Shown: positions 13,587-21,093 of the stretch, piece after piece | Layout of the letters: each line of letters starts with the position of its first letter | Position numbering within the stretch: position 1 is the first letter of the stretch | Source of the DNA: Neomesorhizobium albiziae | GTDB lineage: Bacteria > Pseudomonadota > Alphaproteobacteria > Rhizobiales > Rhizobiaceae | Reading direction: 5' to 3' | DNA: 44,403 nucleotides | NCBI RefSeq assembly: GCF_900114255.1 | Contig: NZ_FOSL01000029.1 | Coordinates: 1-44,403, forward strand | Made by a program: the position numbers and the translations under genes | Notes under the pieces: generated by a model | What the model was told of the DNA's origin: nothing | Seen by the model: the letters and a program-made list of their open reading frames with translations, nothing else | Databases searched by the model: none

Positions 13587-14960
13587 ATGACCAGTTTATC
13601 TACCGATCATCCAACAAAAGCTGCAATTCCCCGAACTTGGCCAACATGGTCGCTCGCAACGCAATTCTTGGCAGCGGGCACACTCGTATCGGTCCTCGCC
13701 ATGTTTTTGGTAGGTCTGGTTGTGTCGCATCTGATCCAGTCCGCCATCACAAAAAACGCCGGTGCGACCACCGCTCTCTACGTGGACAGCGTTATTGCTC
13801 CCATACTGCCGGACATGCGGACTACCGACCAGCTCGACGATTCGGTGGCGCGCGCGCTCGACGAGACGATGCGGCAGAGCACGCTTGGAGGCAGCATCGA
13901 CTTTTTCCGCCTTTGGAGCGCCGACAAAGCGATACTCTACGCGCACGGCGAGGAGGCAACGGCTCGGCAGTCGGAGGACGAGGCGCTCCTTGCCGCGATG
14001 CGGGGCGAAATAGCAACACGTTATGAAGATCAGTCCATGTTCGGCGCACCTCAGTTGGTAGTCTTCTATCCCCTCTTGCAGCCGTGGACGGGTGAAGTTG
14101 TCGCCGTGGCTGAATTGCACGAAGCGGCAACCGCCTTAAAGCGCAGCCTTGAGCAGGCCCTATGGAGAAGCTGGGCGGCAGTCGCGCTCATTACATTCGC
14201 CTTCTTTCTTGTTCTGTCGGCGATCGTTATGAGAGGCAGCCGCACGATCGATACGCAAAGCATCGAGCTTCGTCAGCGTGTGGCCGAACTTTCAGATCTG
14301 CTCACTCAAAACAGCGAGCTTAATACCCGGCTGCAACTGGCCTCCGAGCGTGCGACTGCACTCAACGAAAAGTATCTCAGGCGTCTTGGCTCCGAGCTTC
14401 ACGACGGACCTGCCCAGCTAATAGCTCTGGCAGCACTGCGGCTGGACACCCCCGCTCTCGTCGATGGAACAAAACCAGAGCGCCGGCGGAATCTCGCCGC
14501 GATTAAGTCGCGGCTGGACGAAGCCTTGCGCGAGGTCCGCGCTGTTTGCACGGGTCTCGTACTGCCGGACATTGAAGCGGCCGACCTTCCGGAGATCCTG
14601 GTTCGCGCCGTGCGTGCGCATGAACAGCGCACTGGGATGGCCGTCGCACTGACCACGTCTGGCGCGACCCTCGCACTGGCGCCTGCCGCAAAGATCTGTG
14701 TGTACAGGTTCGTACAAGAAGGTCTGACCAATGGCTTTCAACATGCTGGCGGCGTCGGACAAGAGGTGCGCGAGACCTGCGACCACGGGCAACTGACGAT
14801 CTGCGTCATGGATCGTGGCAGCGGCTTCGACATCAAGGCGCCGCGGCCGCAAAGTCTGGGCCTCATCGGATTGCGTGGGCGCATCGAGAGCCTTGGCGGT
14901 CGGTTCAAGGTCGGTTCTTCCAGCGAAGGAACCATTCTTACTATGACCCTGTTCTTGTAG
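13587..14960 (+). CDS. Sensor histidine kinase, NarL/DegS type (HisKA_3)
   Basis: About 457 residues from ATG 13587 (preceded by GGCGGAG); the frame has an upstream TTG at 13560 that adds nine poor residues. Transmembrane helix 1 (FLAAGTLVSVLAMFLVGLVV), a sensor region of about 130 residues without a known domain, helix 2 (WAAVALITFAFFLVLSAIVM), a coiled stretch (LRQRVAELSDLLTQNSELN), then HisKA_3 with the phosphorylated His in LGSELHDGPAQLIALAALRL. The ATPase has N box QEGLTNGFQHAG and G boxes MDRGSGFDIK and LGLIGLRGRIESLGG. It would phosphorylate the regulator encoded 20 bases downstream. The signal is unknown. Confidence 0.9.
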   Translation: MTSLSTDHPTKAAIPRTWPTWSLATQFLAAGTLVSVLAMFLVGLVVSHLIQSAITKNAGATTALYVDSVIAPILPDMRTTDQLDDSVARALDETMRQSTLGGSIDFFRLWSADKAILYAHGEEATARQSEDEALLAAMRGEIATRYEDQSMFGAPQLVVFYPLLQPWTGEVVAVAELHEAATALKRSLEQALWRSWAAVALITFAFFLVLSAIVMRGSRTIDTQSIELRQRVAELSDLLTQNSELNTRLQLASERATALNEKYLRRLGSELHDGPAQLIALAALRLDTPALVDGTKPERRRNLAAIKSRLDEALREVRAVCTGLVLPDIEAADLPEILVRAVRAHEQRTGMAVALTTSGATLALAPAAKICVYRFVQEGLTNGFQHAGGVGQEVRETCDHGQLTICVMDRGSGFDIKAPRPQSLGLIGLRGRIESLGGRFKVGSSSEGTILTMTLFL

Positions 14961-14980
14961 CGCGATTGGAAGAGGTTCTG

Positions 14981-15640
14981 ATGCAGAACATCAGCGTTGC
15001 CATCATCGATGACCATCCATTGTTTAGGGACGGTGTCGCCTGCAGTTTGTCCGAGTCAGGAATTTTTTCGGTTCTCGGACAGGGCGGCAGTAGTGAAGAG
15101 GCACTACGCATCGCAAAGGATACGCGGCCGGACATATTGCTACTGGACCTTTCTATGCCAGGCGGCGGACTGCAGGCGATCGCGGCCGTGCGGCGCCTCA
15201 TCCCCGACCAGAAAATCGTTGTCCTGACCGTTTCGGAGGCCGCTGACGATGTCCTAATGGCACTCCGGGAGGGTGTCGACGGCTACATTCTCAAGGGAGT
15301 CGGCTCGAAGGATTTGCTGGATGTCCTCGTTGGCGTCGCTGCCGGTGAAAGATATGTTTCGCCGCTGCTGTCGGCACGCGTACTGGTAGATCTTTCCACA
15401 CGCGTCGATCGGCCTCCGAAAGATCCGATGGGACAACTCACCGGTCGCGAGCGCCAGGTACTGAATTTGGTTGCCGACGGCCTGAGCAACAAGGCCATCG
15501 GCCGAACGCTCGACCTTCACGAAAAGACGGTGAAACACCACCTGAGCCGCGTCTTCTTTAAGCTGAAGGTCAGCAACAGGACCGAAGCTGCAATGGTGTT
15601 GCGCGATACCGACGGCAGCTCCGACCGTCCTGCCCACTAG
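14981..15640 (+). CDS. LuxR/NarL-family response regulator
   Basis: About 219 residues from ATG 14981, 20 bases after the kinase stop with a GAAGAGG ribosome binding site (a TTG at 14966 would add five residues). Receiver domain: acidic pair in AIIDDHPLFRDGV, phosphorylated Asp in PDILLLDLSMPG, Thr/Lys switch in VVLTVSEA and YILKGVGS. Output HTH: LTGRERQVLNLVADGLSNKA, IGRTLDLHEKTVKHHLSRVF. The 'LHEKTVKHHL' recognition helix is typical of NarL/FixJ regulators. A cognate pair with the kinase. Its 3' end overlaps the next, convergent gene by a few bases. Confidence 0.92.
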   Translation: MQNISVAIIDDHPLFRDGVACSLSESGIFSVLGQGGSSEEALRIAKDTRPDILLLDLSMPGGGLQAIAAVRRLIPDQKIVVLTVSEAADDVLMALREGVDGYILKGVGSKDLLDVLVGVAAGERYVSPLLSARVLVDLSTRVDRPPKDPMGQLTGRERQVLNLVADGLSNKAIGRTLDLHEKTVKHHLSRVFFKLKVSNRTEAAMVLRDTDGSSDRPAH

Positions 15641-16095
15641 CGCCGCTGCAAGGTTTGCAGTCTCTGGCCGTCGGCGGGAGAAGCTGGGCGATTGACGATG
15701 GTGCGGCCCCTACTGTCCTTCATAATATAGCGGCCGCGGACGATTGTTTCCTCCAGACCGTTCCCATGTCTCACCACTGCTGAAGCAGATGTCTGTCCGG
15801 CGCTGCCTGTGGGGTTGGAACTGGCGCCGCTTGCTCTGCCTCCTGCGCCTCCACCGCCCTTCCCGTTGCCACCGCCGTTGCCATTTCCATTCCCGCCGCC
15901 ATTGCCATTCCCATTGCCGCCGCCATTGCCATTCCCATTGCCGCCGCTGCCACCATTGCCGCCGCTGCCACCATTGCCATTCCCATTGCCGCCACCCTTG
16001 TCTTTCGCAGCTGCAGGAAGGCCGCCTAAAGTCAAGGCAACGGGCATCAAAGCCATCCGAGATACCAGAAGGAGGCTTGCTCTACGCGTCGGCAT
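15637..16095 (-). CDS. Secreted Gly/Asn-rich protein
   Basis: About 152 residues from ATG 16095 (good GGAGAAG site; the frame extends to 16221). Signal peptide MPTRRASLLLVSRMALMPVALTLGGLPAAAK, then a repeat tract of (GGGNGNGN)n and GGSGGNG units for about 55 residues, then a folded-looking end: RHGNGLEETIVRGRYIMKDS, RGRTIVNRPASP, ending QRLQTLQRR. Gly/Asn tracts of this kind are seen in exported, disordered envelope or matrix proteins. The C-terminal 'GleE.i..GrY.mkD..GRtIv.R.a...D..Rl' segment is conserved-looking but I cannot name it. Convergent with the response regulator. Confidence 0.75.
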   Translation of the reverse strand: MPTRRASLLLVSRMALMPVALTLGGLPAAAKDKGGGNGNGNGGSGGNGGSGGNGNGNGGGNGNGNGGGNGNGNGGGNGKGGGGAGGRASGASSNPTGSAGQTSASAVVRHGNGLEETIVRGRYIMKDSRGRTIVNRPASPADGQRLQTLQRR

Positions 16096-16188
16096 TGTTT
16101 CTTCTCCGCGTCGTCGGCAACGAATGCATCGCAGAGGCGTTTGTGCATGCGGTTGTATTGTGCCTGCTCGATTTATCGGGCGAATGAA

Positions 16189-16213
16189 GCGCCCGCCGGC
16201 CAGGCCGGCGGGC
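16189..16213. terminator. GC-rich stem-loop
   Basis: A 10-11 bp stem CGCCCGCCGGC/GCCGGCGGGCG with a short loop and no clear T-run on either strand. It could end or protect a message, but more likely belongs to the repeat next to it. Confidence 0.4.
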
Positions 16214-16217
16214 GATA

Positions 16218-16250
16218 CCATACGCAGGAAGGGACGTTAACTGCGTATGG
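16218..16250. repeat. Dispersed hairpin repeat, copy B
   Basis: Perfect 10-bp arms CCATACGCAG and CTGCGTATGG around GAAGGGACGTTAA. Its reverse complement matches the element at 12015-12046, including the spacer. A palindrome GCCGGC-N6-GCCGGC follows at about 16264-16281. Confidence 0.6.
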
Positions 16251-16302
16251 CACTCCAGGGAAGCCGGCGTTATTGCCGGCGTCCATTGCTGCGTGGCATG
16301 GG

Positions 16303-16395
16303 TCAACTTAATGTAAATCCCATAGTCGCGATGCTTATGCAAAGTACCAGCAGTGGCCCCAACAACCAGCGAGCCTCGTAAACGCTCTTGTCCAT
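16303..16395 (-). CDS. 30-residue membrane peptide with stress promoter
   Basis: MDKSVYEARWLLGPLLVLCI followed by SIATMGFTLS and a stop. A GGAGG site with correct spacing precedes the ATG at 16395. One transmembrane helix covers most of the peptide. The 'YEARWLLGPLL' start resembles the first helix of YqhA/UPF0114-type proteins, so it might be a truncated relative, but the good start, stop and promoter (16430-16456) suggest a functional miniature gene. Too short for usual gene finders. Confidence 0.6.
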   Translation of the reverse strand: MDKSVYEARWLLGPLLVLCISIATMGFTLS

Positions 16396-16429
16396 AATCG
16401 CCTCCGACTGATTGTCATTTCTTGCAAGC

Positions 16430-16456
16430 ACAATCACAACGCTGGATTTCGGTTCC
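16430..16456 (-). promoter_or_regulatory. EcfG-type promoter of the 30-residue membrane peptide
   Basis: Minus strand GGAAC (16456-16452), 17 bases, ATTGT (16434-16430), 35 bases before the ATG at 16395. Confidence 0.65.
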
Positions 16457-16972
16457 CGAATTAGTGGCATACAAGACCAATGCCATGTGGCTTTAAGGCT
16501 TTGGTCCTAGGGGCTCGCCGGTCTTCGATATCGGAAACTGCTTAGGCAACACCGTCGACAAGTTTGAACGCTGTTGTTTGACCCCGCAGATCAAGGAGTG
16601 CCTCGCGAATATCGAATGCAGAGGTCTCCGATACAAATCCATAATCTCATCCTCGAAGTCGAGCGGATCTGGATCAACGCGAGCCGGAGGAACGGAGAGC
16701 CAAGCACCATCGGTGACGGCAGCTTCACTGCCGATGGAAAAGTGCTCGACCTGCACATGGTAAAATAGCGTCACGCGCAGCGCTGACGCCGTTAAAATGT
16801 GAAATGGATAGCTCCCCGCATATCTTGCCAATCATAGACGGCATTTGTGGCGTTCCGGACTGAACGATTACCGTGCACGAGCACGACCCTGGGGAGAAAG
16901 CAGGCCAAGTGAAGTAGCCGGGTACTCGATCACGGCTCCGGCACTGCATGCCGGAGCCGCGAAACTGTAGTT
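16457..16972. other. Intergenic stretch, no supported gene
   Basis: Open frames exist on both strands (plus 16574-16768, minus 16493-16831) and overlap each other; neither shows a recognisable family or a good start, so I leave the stretch uncalled. Confidence 0.35.
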
Positions 16973-17890
16973 TTATCGCTTCATGATCAAGCGCTGTTCG
17001 TCGCGCTTCTCAGCGTAGTTTGACTCGTCGTACGCTGGCTGCGCATCAAGCTGCTCCCTGGTGAAGTTGGTGTAGAGGTACCTTTTCCCGTTCTCGTCGG
17101 CCATGAAAGCGAGATTATCCATACCAACTGCAACTTCTTTCTCACCTACGCCAAGGAAGCCGCCGACATCGATAATGATCGACTCAACCTTCTTGTCCGC
17201 GCCAAGGATAACATCACCGATCTCACCGAGGTTCTCGTCATTCGCGCCGTAAACAGTCGTGCCAACGAGTTCCTCCGAACGGAGTTCGGTCGCGGCGACT
17301 TCTTTTAACGTCGATTTGTCGATCGCAGCGGTCTTTGTCGTGTCAGTAGCCGCGGGGTTGGGATTGGCAGGAGCTTCTGCGGCAGGCTCATCGGTCGTGG
17401 CCGGTGCCTCGGCAGTCGAGGGTGCAGCCGGAGCGGTGGTGTCAGTGGTCGTCCCCGGAGTGACTTGGTATGGCAACGGATCGAAGGTCGCCAGTGCATT
17501 CAGCTCGTCCTTGGTCGCCGCTACCACTATCCACCGGTCGCCATCCTTTTCTGCCCATTCGATTTTGTCGTACGCCATGGCGACGTTCTTCTCCCCAATG
17601 CCTAAGAACCCGCCAACGCCAATAACTATGGATTCTACATCGCCCTCCCTGCCAAACACTACATCATTGACTTCGCCGATGTTCTGCGCGTCGTCACCAG
17701 TGCCATTATAGACCGTTTCACCGATAAGGTTCGTTGCAAGGAACCCCTCCGCTGGAGCAACCGGGGATGCAGTAGTTGCGGGCGCATTTGCTGGTGCGTT
17801 TGGATCCGGCGGCGCAGGTTGCGTCTGCGCAAGCGCGCCGGTCGCAATGAGGCCTGCAGCCGCGGTGGTGGCCAAAAGTTTGCCGAACAT
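16973..17890 (-). CDS. Exported protein with two PRC-barrel domains
   Basis: A 305-residue protein. Signal peptide MFGKLLATTAAAGLIATGALAQ, a Pro/Ala-rich linker, PRC-barrel 1 (residues about 50-125: NLIGETVYNGTGDDAQNIGE, VIGVGGFLGIGEKNVAMAYD), a long Ala/Thr/Pro linker (about 145-190), then PRC-barrel 2 (about 205-280: LVGTTVYGANDENLGEIGDV, IIDVGGFLGVGEKEVAVGMD), and a charged tail YDESNYAEKRDEQRLIMKR. The repeated GGFLG(I/V)GEK loops mark the two barrels. Likely periplasmic. The start at 17890 follows AAAGGAGACG. The promoter at 17932-17958 is one of the clearest stress-type sites here. Confidence 0.88.
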   Translation of the reverse strand: MFGKLLATTAAAGLIATGALAQTQPAPPDPNAPANAPATTASPVAPAEGFLATNLIGETVYNGTGDDAQNIGEVNDVVFGREGDVESIVIGVGGFLGIGEKNVAMAYDKIEWAEKDGDRWIVVAATKDELNALATFDPLPYQVTPGTTTDTTAPAAPSTAEAPATTDEPAAEAPANPNPAATDTTKTAAIDKSTLKEVAATELRSEELVGTTVYGANDENLGEIGDVILGADKKVESIIIDVGGFLGVGEKEVAVGMDNLAFMADENGKRYLYTNFTREQLDAQPAYDESNYAEKRDEQRLIMKR

Positions 17891-17931
17891 TGATCGTCTC
17901 CTTTGTGCAAGTTTCTTGCCCTTCGAGATTC

Positions 17932-17958
17932 ACAACTAAGCAAGAAGATTCTGGTTCC
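17932..17958 (-). promoter_or_regulatory. EcfG-type promoter of double PRC-barrel gene
   Basis: Minus strand GGAAC (17958-17954), 17 bases, GTTGT (17936-17932), 42 bases before the ATG at 17890. Confidence 0.75.
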
Positions 17959-18057
17959 GGCCCTAGGTGCGGTTATTTGGAAGCGGACTACGTGGTAGTC
18001 TTCATGAGATCGTCGGAATGAGCACTGGCTCTGCAATCAAAGGGCGACAAGGAGCCT

Positions 18058-18914
18058 GAAGGTCCGAACTGGCTGCACGAGATCAAATGGGATGGTTACC
18101 GGGTCGGAGCGTATCTTCAGGACGGCAAGGTTCGGGTTCTCGCTCGCAACCTGCATGACTGGACGAAGGAGTTCCCGACCATCGTCCAAGGGGTGTCGCA
18201 GCTAAAGGCCACCAATGCGATGATCGACGGCGAGGCCTTTGTTGCCGACGTGGGCGGCATGTCGCATTTCAGCCTGTTGCAGCGCGCTCGGCCGCGGCGG
18301 CGACCGAAGCCGGATCATGTGCGCCGTATTCGATCTGACCATGCTGGATGGTGAGGATCTCCGCGATCGGCCGCTGACCGAGCGCCGTGAAAGGCTTTTT
18401 CGACCTCCTGGGCAGTCCGCATCCTGAGGGCATCGTTTTCAGCGAAGCTTTGAGGGCAATCCCGGCGACCTCCTGAAACAGGCCTGTGCGTTTGGTTTGG
18501 AAGGGGTGGTTTCGAAGCTCCTCGACAGCCCCTACCGTTCCGGCCGGCGCGAGGAATGGGTGAAGGCCAAATGCATCAAGAGCGACGAGTTCATCGTCAT
18601 CGGGTATGAGCCTGGCGGCAGCTATGGCGGTCTGGGAAGTCTTCTACTGGCGGCGGCGGAAGACGGGAAGCTGGCCTATATCGGCGGCGTCGGCACCGGC
18701 TTCAACTCCGAAAGCGCCCTCCCCTGAAAGCCAAACTGGATGCGATCCAAACCGGCTCCTCGCCAATTCCGGGCCTCAAGAACAAGAACGCCGTCTGGAC
18801 GCGGCCAGCAATTATTGTGGAGTGGAGTTCCGGGGCTGGACTGAAGACGACCAGCTCCGGCATCCCTCGTTTAAGCGGGTGCGGGGCGATAGATCAGCCG
18901 ACGAGCTAATTTGA
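18058..18914 (+). pseudogene. ligD: LigD-type DNA ligase, copy 2, multiply frameshifted
   Basis: Begins inside the gene at GPNWLHEIKWDGYRVGAYLQ (motif I Lys present), without a start codon, and is over 90% alike to copy 1 by eye. Compared with copies 1 and 3 it lost two bases near 18288, gained one near 18398 in a T-run, lost bases near 18447, has a shift near 18724 and lost bases near 18822. The end reads GWTEDDQLRHPSFKRVRGDR and stops near 18914. At 18556 it keeps the REEWVKAK junction that is damaged in copy 1. Clearly dead. Confidence 0.88.
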
Positions 18915-18915
18915 G

Positions 18916-19077
18916 ATGGCCAAAAACTCGTACACCTTGGTCACTCAATTCACCGCGGAAATATGGGGCAACCTTAAGCCCGCCGCCCTGGGACGTAAGG
19001 ACGGCGAGCCGAAGACCCACGAGCAGAGATCAGGCAGCTTCCTGCATTGCACGTTCGTTGACACCGCCTTCTCCTAA
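18916..19077 (+). pseudogene. Short frame, truncated N-terminus of unknown gene
   Basis: Starts 2 bases after the LigD relic: MAKNSYTLVTQFTAEIWGNL, then KPAALGRKDGEPKTHEQRSG. Translation then runs into the antisense of the DUF892 gene end. The first 40 residues look coding; the placement right behind ligD suggests a former operon partner cut off by the DUF892 locus. Not recognised. Confidence 0.35.
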
Positions 19078-19539
19078 GGCAGACAATGCCTCATCGGTGG
19101 CTTCTTCTTCAGCCAGCGTCTCGGCCAGGATCGAAGCCGCTTCCGTCATTCCCAGCAACCCGGCCCATGTGATCAGCGTACCGTATCGAGCAATTTCGTA
19201 ATGCTCGACGGACTGTGCCGCTGCCACTAGACCGGCATCAAGAGCCGGCGCACCTTTGTAATCAGCCAGGATTTCCGAACCCTCTTCGAGAATGCCGTCG
19301 ATTGCCGGGCAGGTTTTTCCGCGAGCGGGTTTGCCAAGCAGTTGGAACACTGCTTCCAGCCGCTCGATCTGTGCCTCGGTCTCGGCGAGATGCTTCTCGA
19401 AGGCGGCTGTGAGTTCTTGGCTTTCCGCTCCCTTCGCCATTTTCGGCAGCGCCTTCACGATCTTCTTTTCGGCGTAGTAGATGTCTTTGAGACCATCGAG
19501 AAACAGGTCTTCGAGACCCTTTGTCTGAGTTGATGCCAT
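19030..19539 (-). CDS. DUF892 (YciE/YciF) ferritin-like protein
   Basis: A 169-residue four-helix bundle: GLEDLFLDGLKDIYYAEKKI (Glu metal-ligand helix), ALPKMAKGAESQELTAAFEKH, AETEAQIERLEAVFQLLG, CPAIDGILEEG, VAAAQSVEHYEIARYGTLI and ILAETLAEEEATDEAL. The conserved Glu and E-x-x-H-type pairs of the ferritin-like fold are present. YciE/YciF-like proteins are stress-induced and often sit next to CsbD and PRC-barrel genes, as in this window. The start ATG 19539 has GGGAGGG upstream. Promoter at 19592-19618. Confidence 0.9.
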   Translation of the reverse strand: MASTQTKGLEDLFLDGLKDIYYAEKKIVKALPKMAKGAESQELTAAFEKHLAETEAQIERLEAVFQLLGKPARGKTCPAIDGILEEGSEILADYKGAPALDAGLVAAAQSVEHYEIARYGTLITWAGLLGMTEAASILAETLAEEEATDEALSALGEGGVNERAMQEAA

Positions 19540-19591
19540 AATTCCCTCCCAGGGATTTTTGCAGCCTCACTGAATGTGACGCCCTGTGACG

Positions 19592-19618
19592 ACAATCCTC
19601 GGGCCGTCGACAAGTTCC
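19592..19618 (-). promoter_or_regulatory. EcfG-type promoter of DUF892 gene
   Basis: Minus strand GGAAC (19618-19614), 17 bases, ATTGT (19596-19592). Back to back with the rightward promoter at 19631-19657; the two GGAAC boxes are 12 bases apart. Confidence 0.65.
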
Positions 19619-19630
19619 ATGCGGCAGAAA

Positions 19631-19657
19631 GGAACTTACTTTCGTCTCCGGTGTTCT
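19631..19657 (+). promoter_or_regulatory. EcfG-type promoter of the 82-residue gene
   Basis: GGAAC (19631-19635), 17 bases, GTTCT (19653-19657), 23 bases before the ATG at 19681. Confidence 0.65.
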
Positions 19658-19680
19658 GCAGTAGGGATAAGGAGATCACG

Positions 19681-19929
19681 ATGATCAAGAGCGCTATGCC
19701 GGCAAGAGCCGACGCAGATACCCAAGACGGCTTTTCCAATGACTCCCCGGCATCTCCCAAGCCAGGGAAAAGTGCGAAGCCATCCAAAACCCAAAAACTG
19801 AGCGAAGGCCCGACATCAAGTCCCGCCACCGAGAAGGTCATCGGTGCCGGGCCGGCCATCGCGGAGCACTCTAAGGACGCAAAAATCCTCAAAGGAAAGT
19901 CGAAAGGTCGGCGCATACGGCAAAATTGA
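19681..19929 (+). CDS. Small disordered protein with stress promoter
   Basis: An 82-residue Ser/Pro/Lys-rich protein: MIKSAMPARADADTQDGFSN, then SPASPKPGKSAKPSKTQKLS and a basic end KGKSKGRRIRQN. No hydrophobic core is visible, so it is probably unfolded. AAGGAG precedes the ATG. Divergent from the DUF892 gene with paired stress promoters. The basic tail may bind nucleic acid; that is inference. Right after its stop the sequence CGGTCGGCGGAAGAGTTTGT is the very end of a LigD gene (RSAEEFV), joined here by recombination. Confidence 0.65.
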   Translation: MIKSAMPARADADTQDGFSNDSPASPKPGKSAKPSKTQKLSEGPTSSPATEKVIGAGPAIAEHSKDAKILKGKSKGRRIRQN

Positions 19930-19963
19930 CCGCGACGTTCGGTCGGCGGAAGAGTTTGTATAG

Positions 19964-20158
19964 CTAAGATCGCTCGTCCAGCGCCGCGATAATTTCTTCC
20001 GCAGTTTGAACGCCGCTCTCGAACAGGCTGATGATCCGAAGCGCCAAAATTTCGTGATCCGGATCGCCAGGTTGGATACCTGCTGCACGGCAGCGGTCGT
20101 CGAATATCTGATGAAGGACGGCCAGTTGCTCTGGGCTTGCAATGCCATTGAAGCACAT
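19964..20158 (-). CDS. Small protein, 'VFD.AC' family, copy 2
   Basis: A 64-residue protein from ATG 20158 behind GGGGAGA: MCFNGIASPEQLAVLHQIFD, DRCRAAGIQPGDPDHEILAL, RIISLFESGVQTAEEIIAAL, DERS. It shares the pattern 'PEQL..L...FD..C...GI......E.LA..I..LF..G' with copies at 4292, 21094 and 21739, and is about 90% identical to copy 3. Upstream sequence is part of a 251-bp duplication (19977-20227 and 21131-21381). Longer frames to 20374 run over ligD copy 3 and are not real. Function unknown. Confidence 0.7.
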   Translation of the reverse strand: MCFNGIASPEQLAVLHQIFDDRCRAAGIQPGDPDHEILALRIISLFESGVQTAEEIIAALDERS

Positions 20159-20227
20159 GGTGCTTTTCTCCCCATTAGGGCGAAAGCACCTGAGTTGGCT
20201 CCCAAGCGTCCGTGTGCCGTGAAAGAC
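19977..20227. repeat. 251-bp duplication, left copy
   Basis: Nearly identical to 21131-21381 in the same orientation. It contains the small protein gene except its last residues and about 70 bases upstream. Each copy ends at GTGAAAGAC, after which the flanks differ (ligD copy 3 here, unrelated sequence there). Confidence 0.85.
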
Positions 20228-20835
20228 ACAAACGCTGCGCTCGGCTGCGGCGGCGACCGGAGCCGGATCATGTTTGTCGTATTCGATCTGACCATGCTGA
20301 ACGGCGAGGATCTCCGCGATCGGCCGCTGGCCGAGCGCCGCGAAAGGCTCTTCGACCTCCTGAGCACTCCGCATCCGGAGGGCATCGTCTTCAGCGAGGC
20401 GATCGAGGGAAATCCCGGCGACCTTTTGGAGCAGGCCTGCGCGTTTGGTCTGGAAGGGGTGGTTTCGAAGCTCCTCGACAGCCCTTATCGCTCTGGCCGG
20501 GTGAAGGCCAAATGCATCAAGAGCGACGAGTTCGTCGTCATTGGGTATGAGCCTGGCGGCAGCTATGGCGGGCTGGGCAGTCTGCTACTGGCGACGGCGG
20601 AAGACGGGAAGCTGGCCTATATCGGCGGCGTCGGCACCGGCTTCAACTCCGAAAGCGCCCTTCCCCTGAAAGCCAAACTGGATGCGATCCAAACCGGCTC
20701 CTCGCCAATTCCGGGCCTCAAGAATAAGAACGCCGTCTGGACGCGGCCAGCAATTATTGTGGAGGTGAAGTTCCGGGGTTGGACTGAAGACGACCAGCTC
20801 CGGCATCCCTCGTTTAAGCGGGTGCGGGAAGACCG
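20226..20835 (+). pseudogene. ligD: LigD-type DNA ligase, copy 3, both ends lost
   Basis: In-frame from LGCGGDRSRIMFVVFDLTML through EGVVSKLLDSPYRSGRVKAK, GYEPGGSYGGLGSLLLATAE to GWTEDDQLRHPSFKRVREDR. Motif I (KWDG) and everything before it is replaced by the 251-bp duplication; the C-terminal tail after RVREDRS is replaced by an antisense IS481 fragment at 20836. The REEW residues between RSGR and VKAK are deleted in frame. No active ligase can be made. Its missing C-terminal tail may be the RSAEEFV piece at 19935-19962, which points to an insertion or inversion within one ligD copy. Confidence 0.85.
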
Positions 20836-21009
20836 GTCGCCAAGCCCAGCCAGGCCTTTACGCCGGTATCGATCGACCCATTTACGGACTGTCCGCGGGC
20901 AAACGCCTGCGGCTTGCGCGACGGCCTGCGGCGTTTGCCCGCTCTCGATCTGCCTTACAATTCGCTCTCGACCGTGCCGCGTAAGCCGGGCATTCTTATG
21001 AACGTTCAC
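20836..21009 (-). mobile_element. IS481-family transposase, N-terminal fragment
   Basis: From ATG 21009: MNVHKNARLTRHGRERIVRQ, IESGQTPQAVAQAAGVCPRT, VRKWVDRYRRKGLAGLGDRS. This is the helix-turn-helix start of IS481-type transposases (NARLTp.GRe.ivr.v..gqt...aA...gvs..TV.KWv.Ry...G..GL.DRSSrP). The catalytic DDE core is missing; after DRSS the frame enters antisense ligD. So the insertion sequence is reduced to about 174 bases, flush against ligD copy 3. Confidence 0.8.
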
Positions 21010-21093
21010 CCGATCCTCCGGGAATCACTGAAGCTTCGACAACCTCAGTCTTCTCGGCTCGGATCAGATGGACAACCTATGGAAAGCTCACAG

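Noticed and set aside
14929-14956. GGAAC-N18-GTTCT before the response regulator
   Set aside because: The spacer is one base longer than in all other sites and it lies in the kinase coding end; not counted in the 13.
15809-16240. Plus-strand Pro/Leu/Phe-rich frame
   Set aside because: Antisense of the Gly/Asn repeat tract; the minus frame has a signal peptide and ribosome binding site.
16493-16831. Minus frame of 112 codons
   Set aside because: No recognisable family, no good start, and competing frames on the plus strand look equally good.
20006-21001. Plus frame of 331 codons that looks like a ligase with extra N- and C-termini
   Set aside because: Only 20226-20835 is ligase; the N-terminus is the antisense of the small protein copy and the C-terminus the antisense of the IS481 piece.
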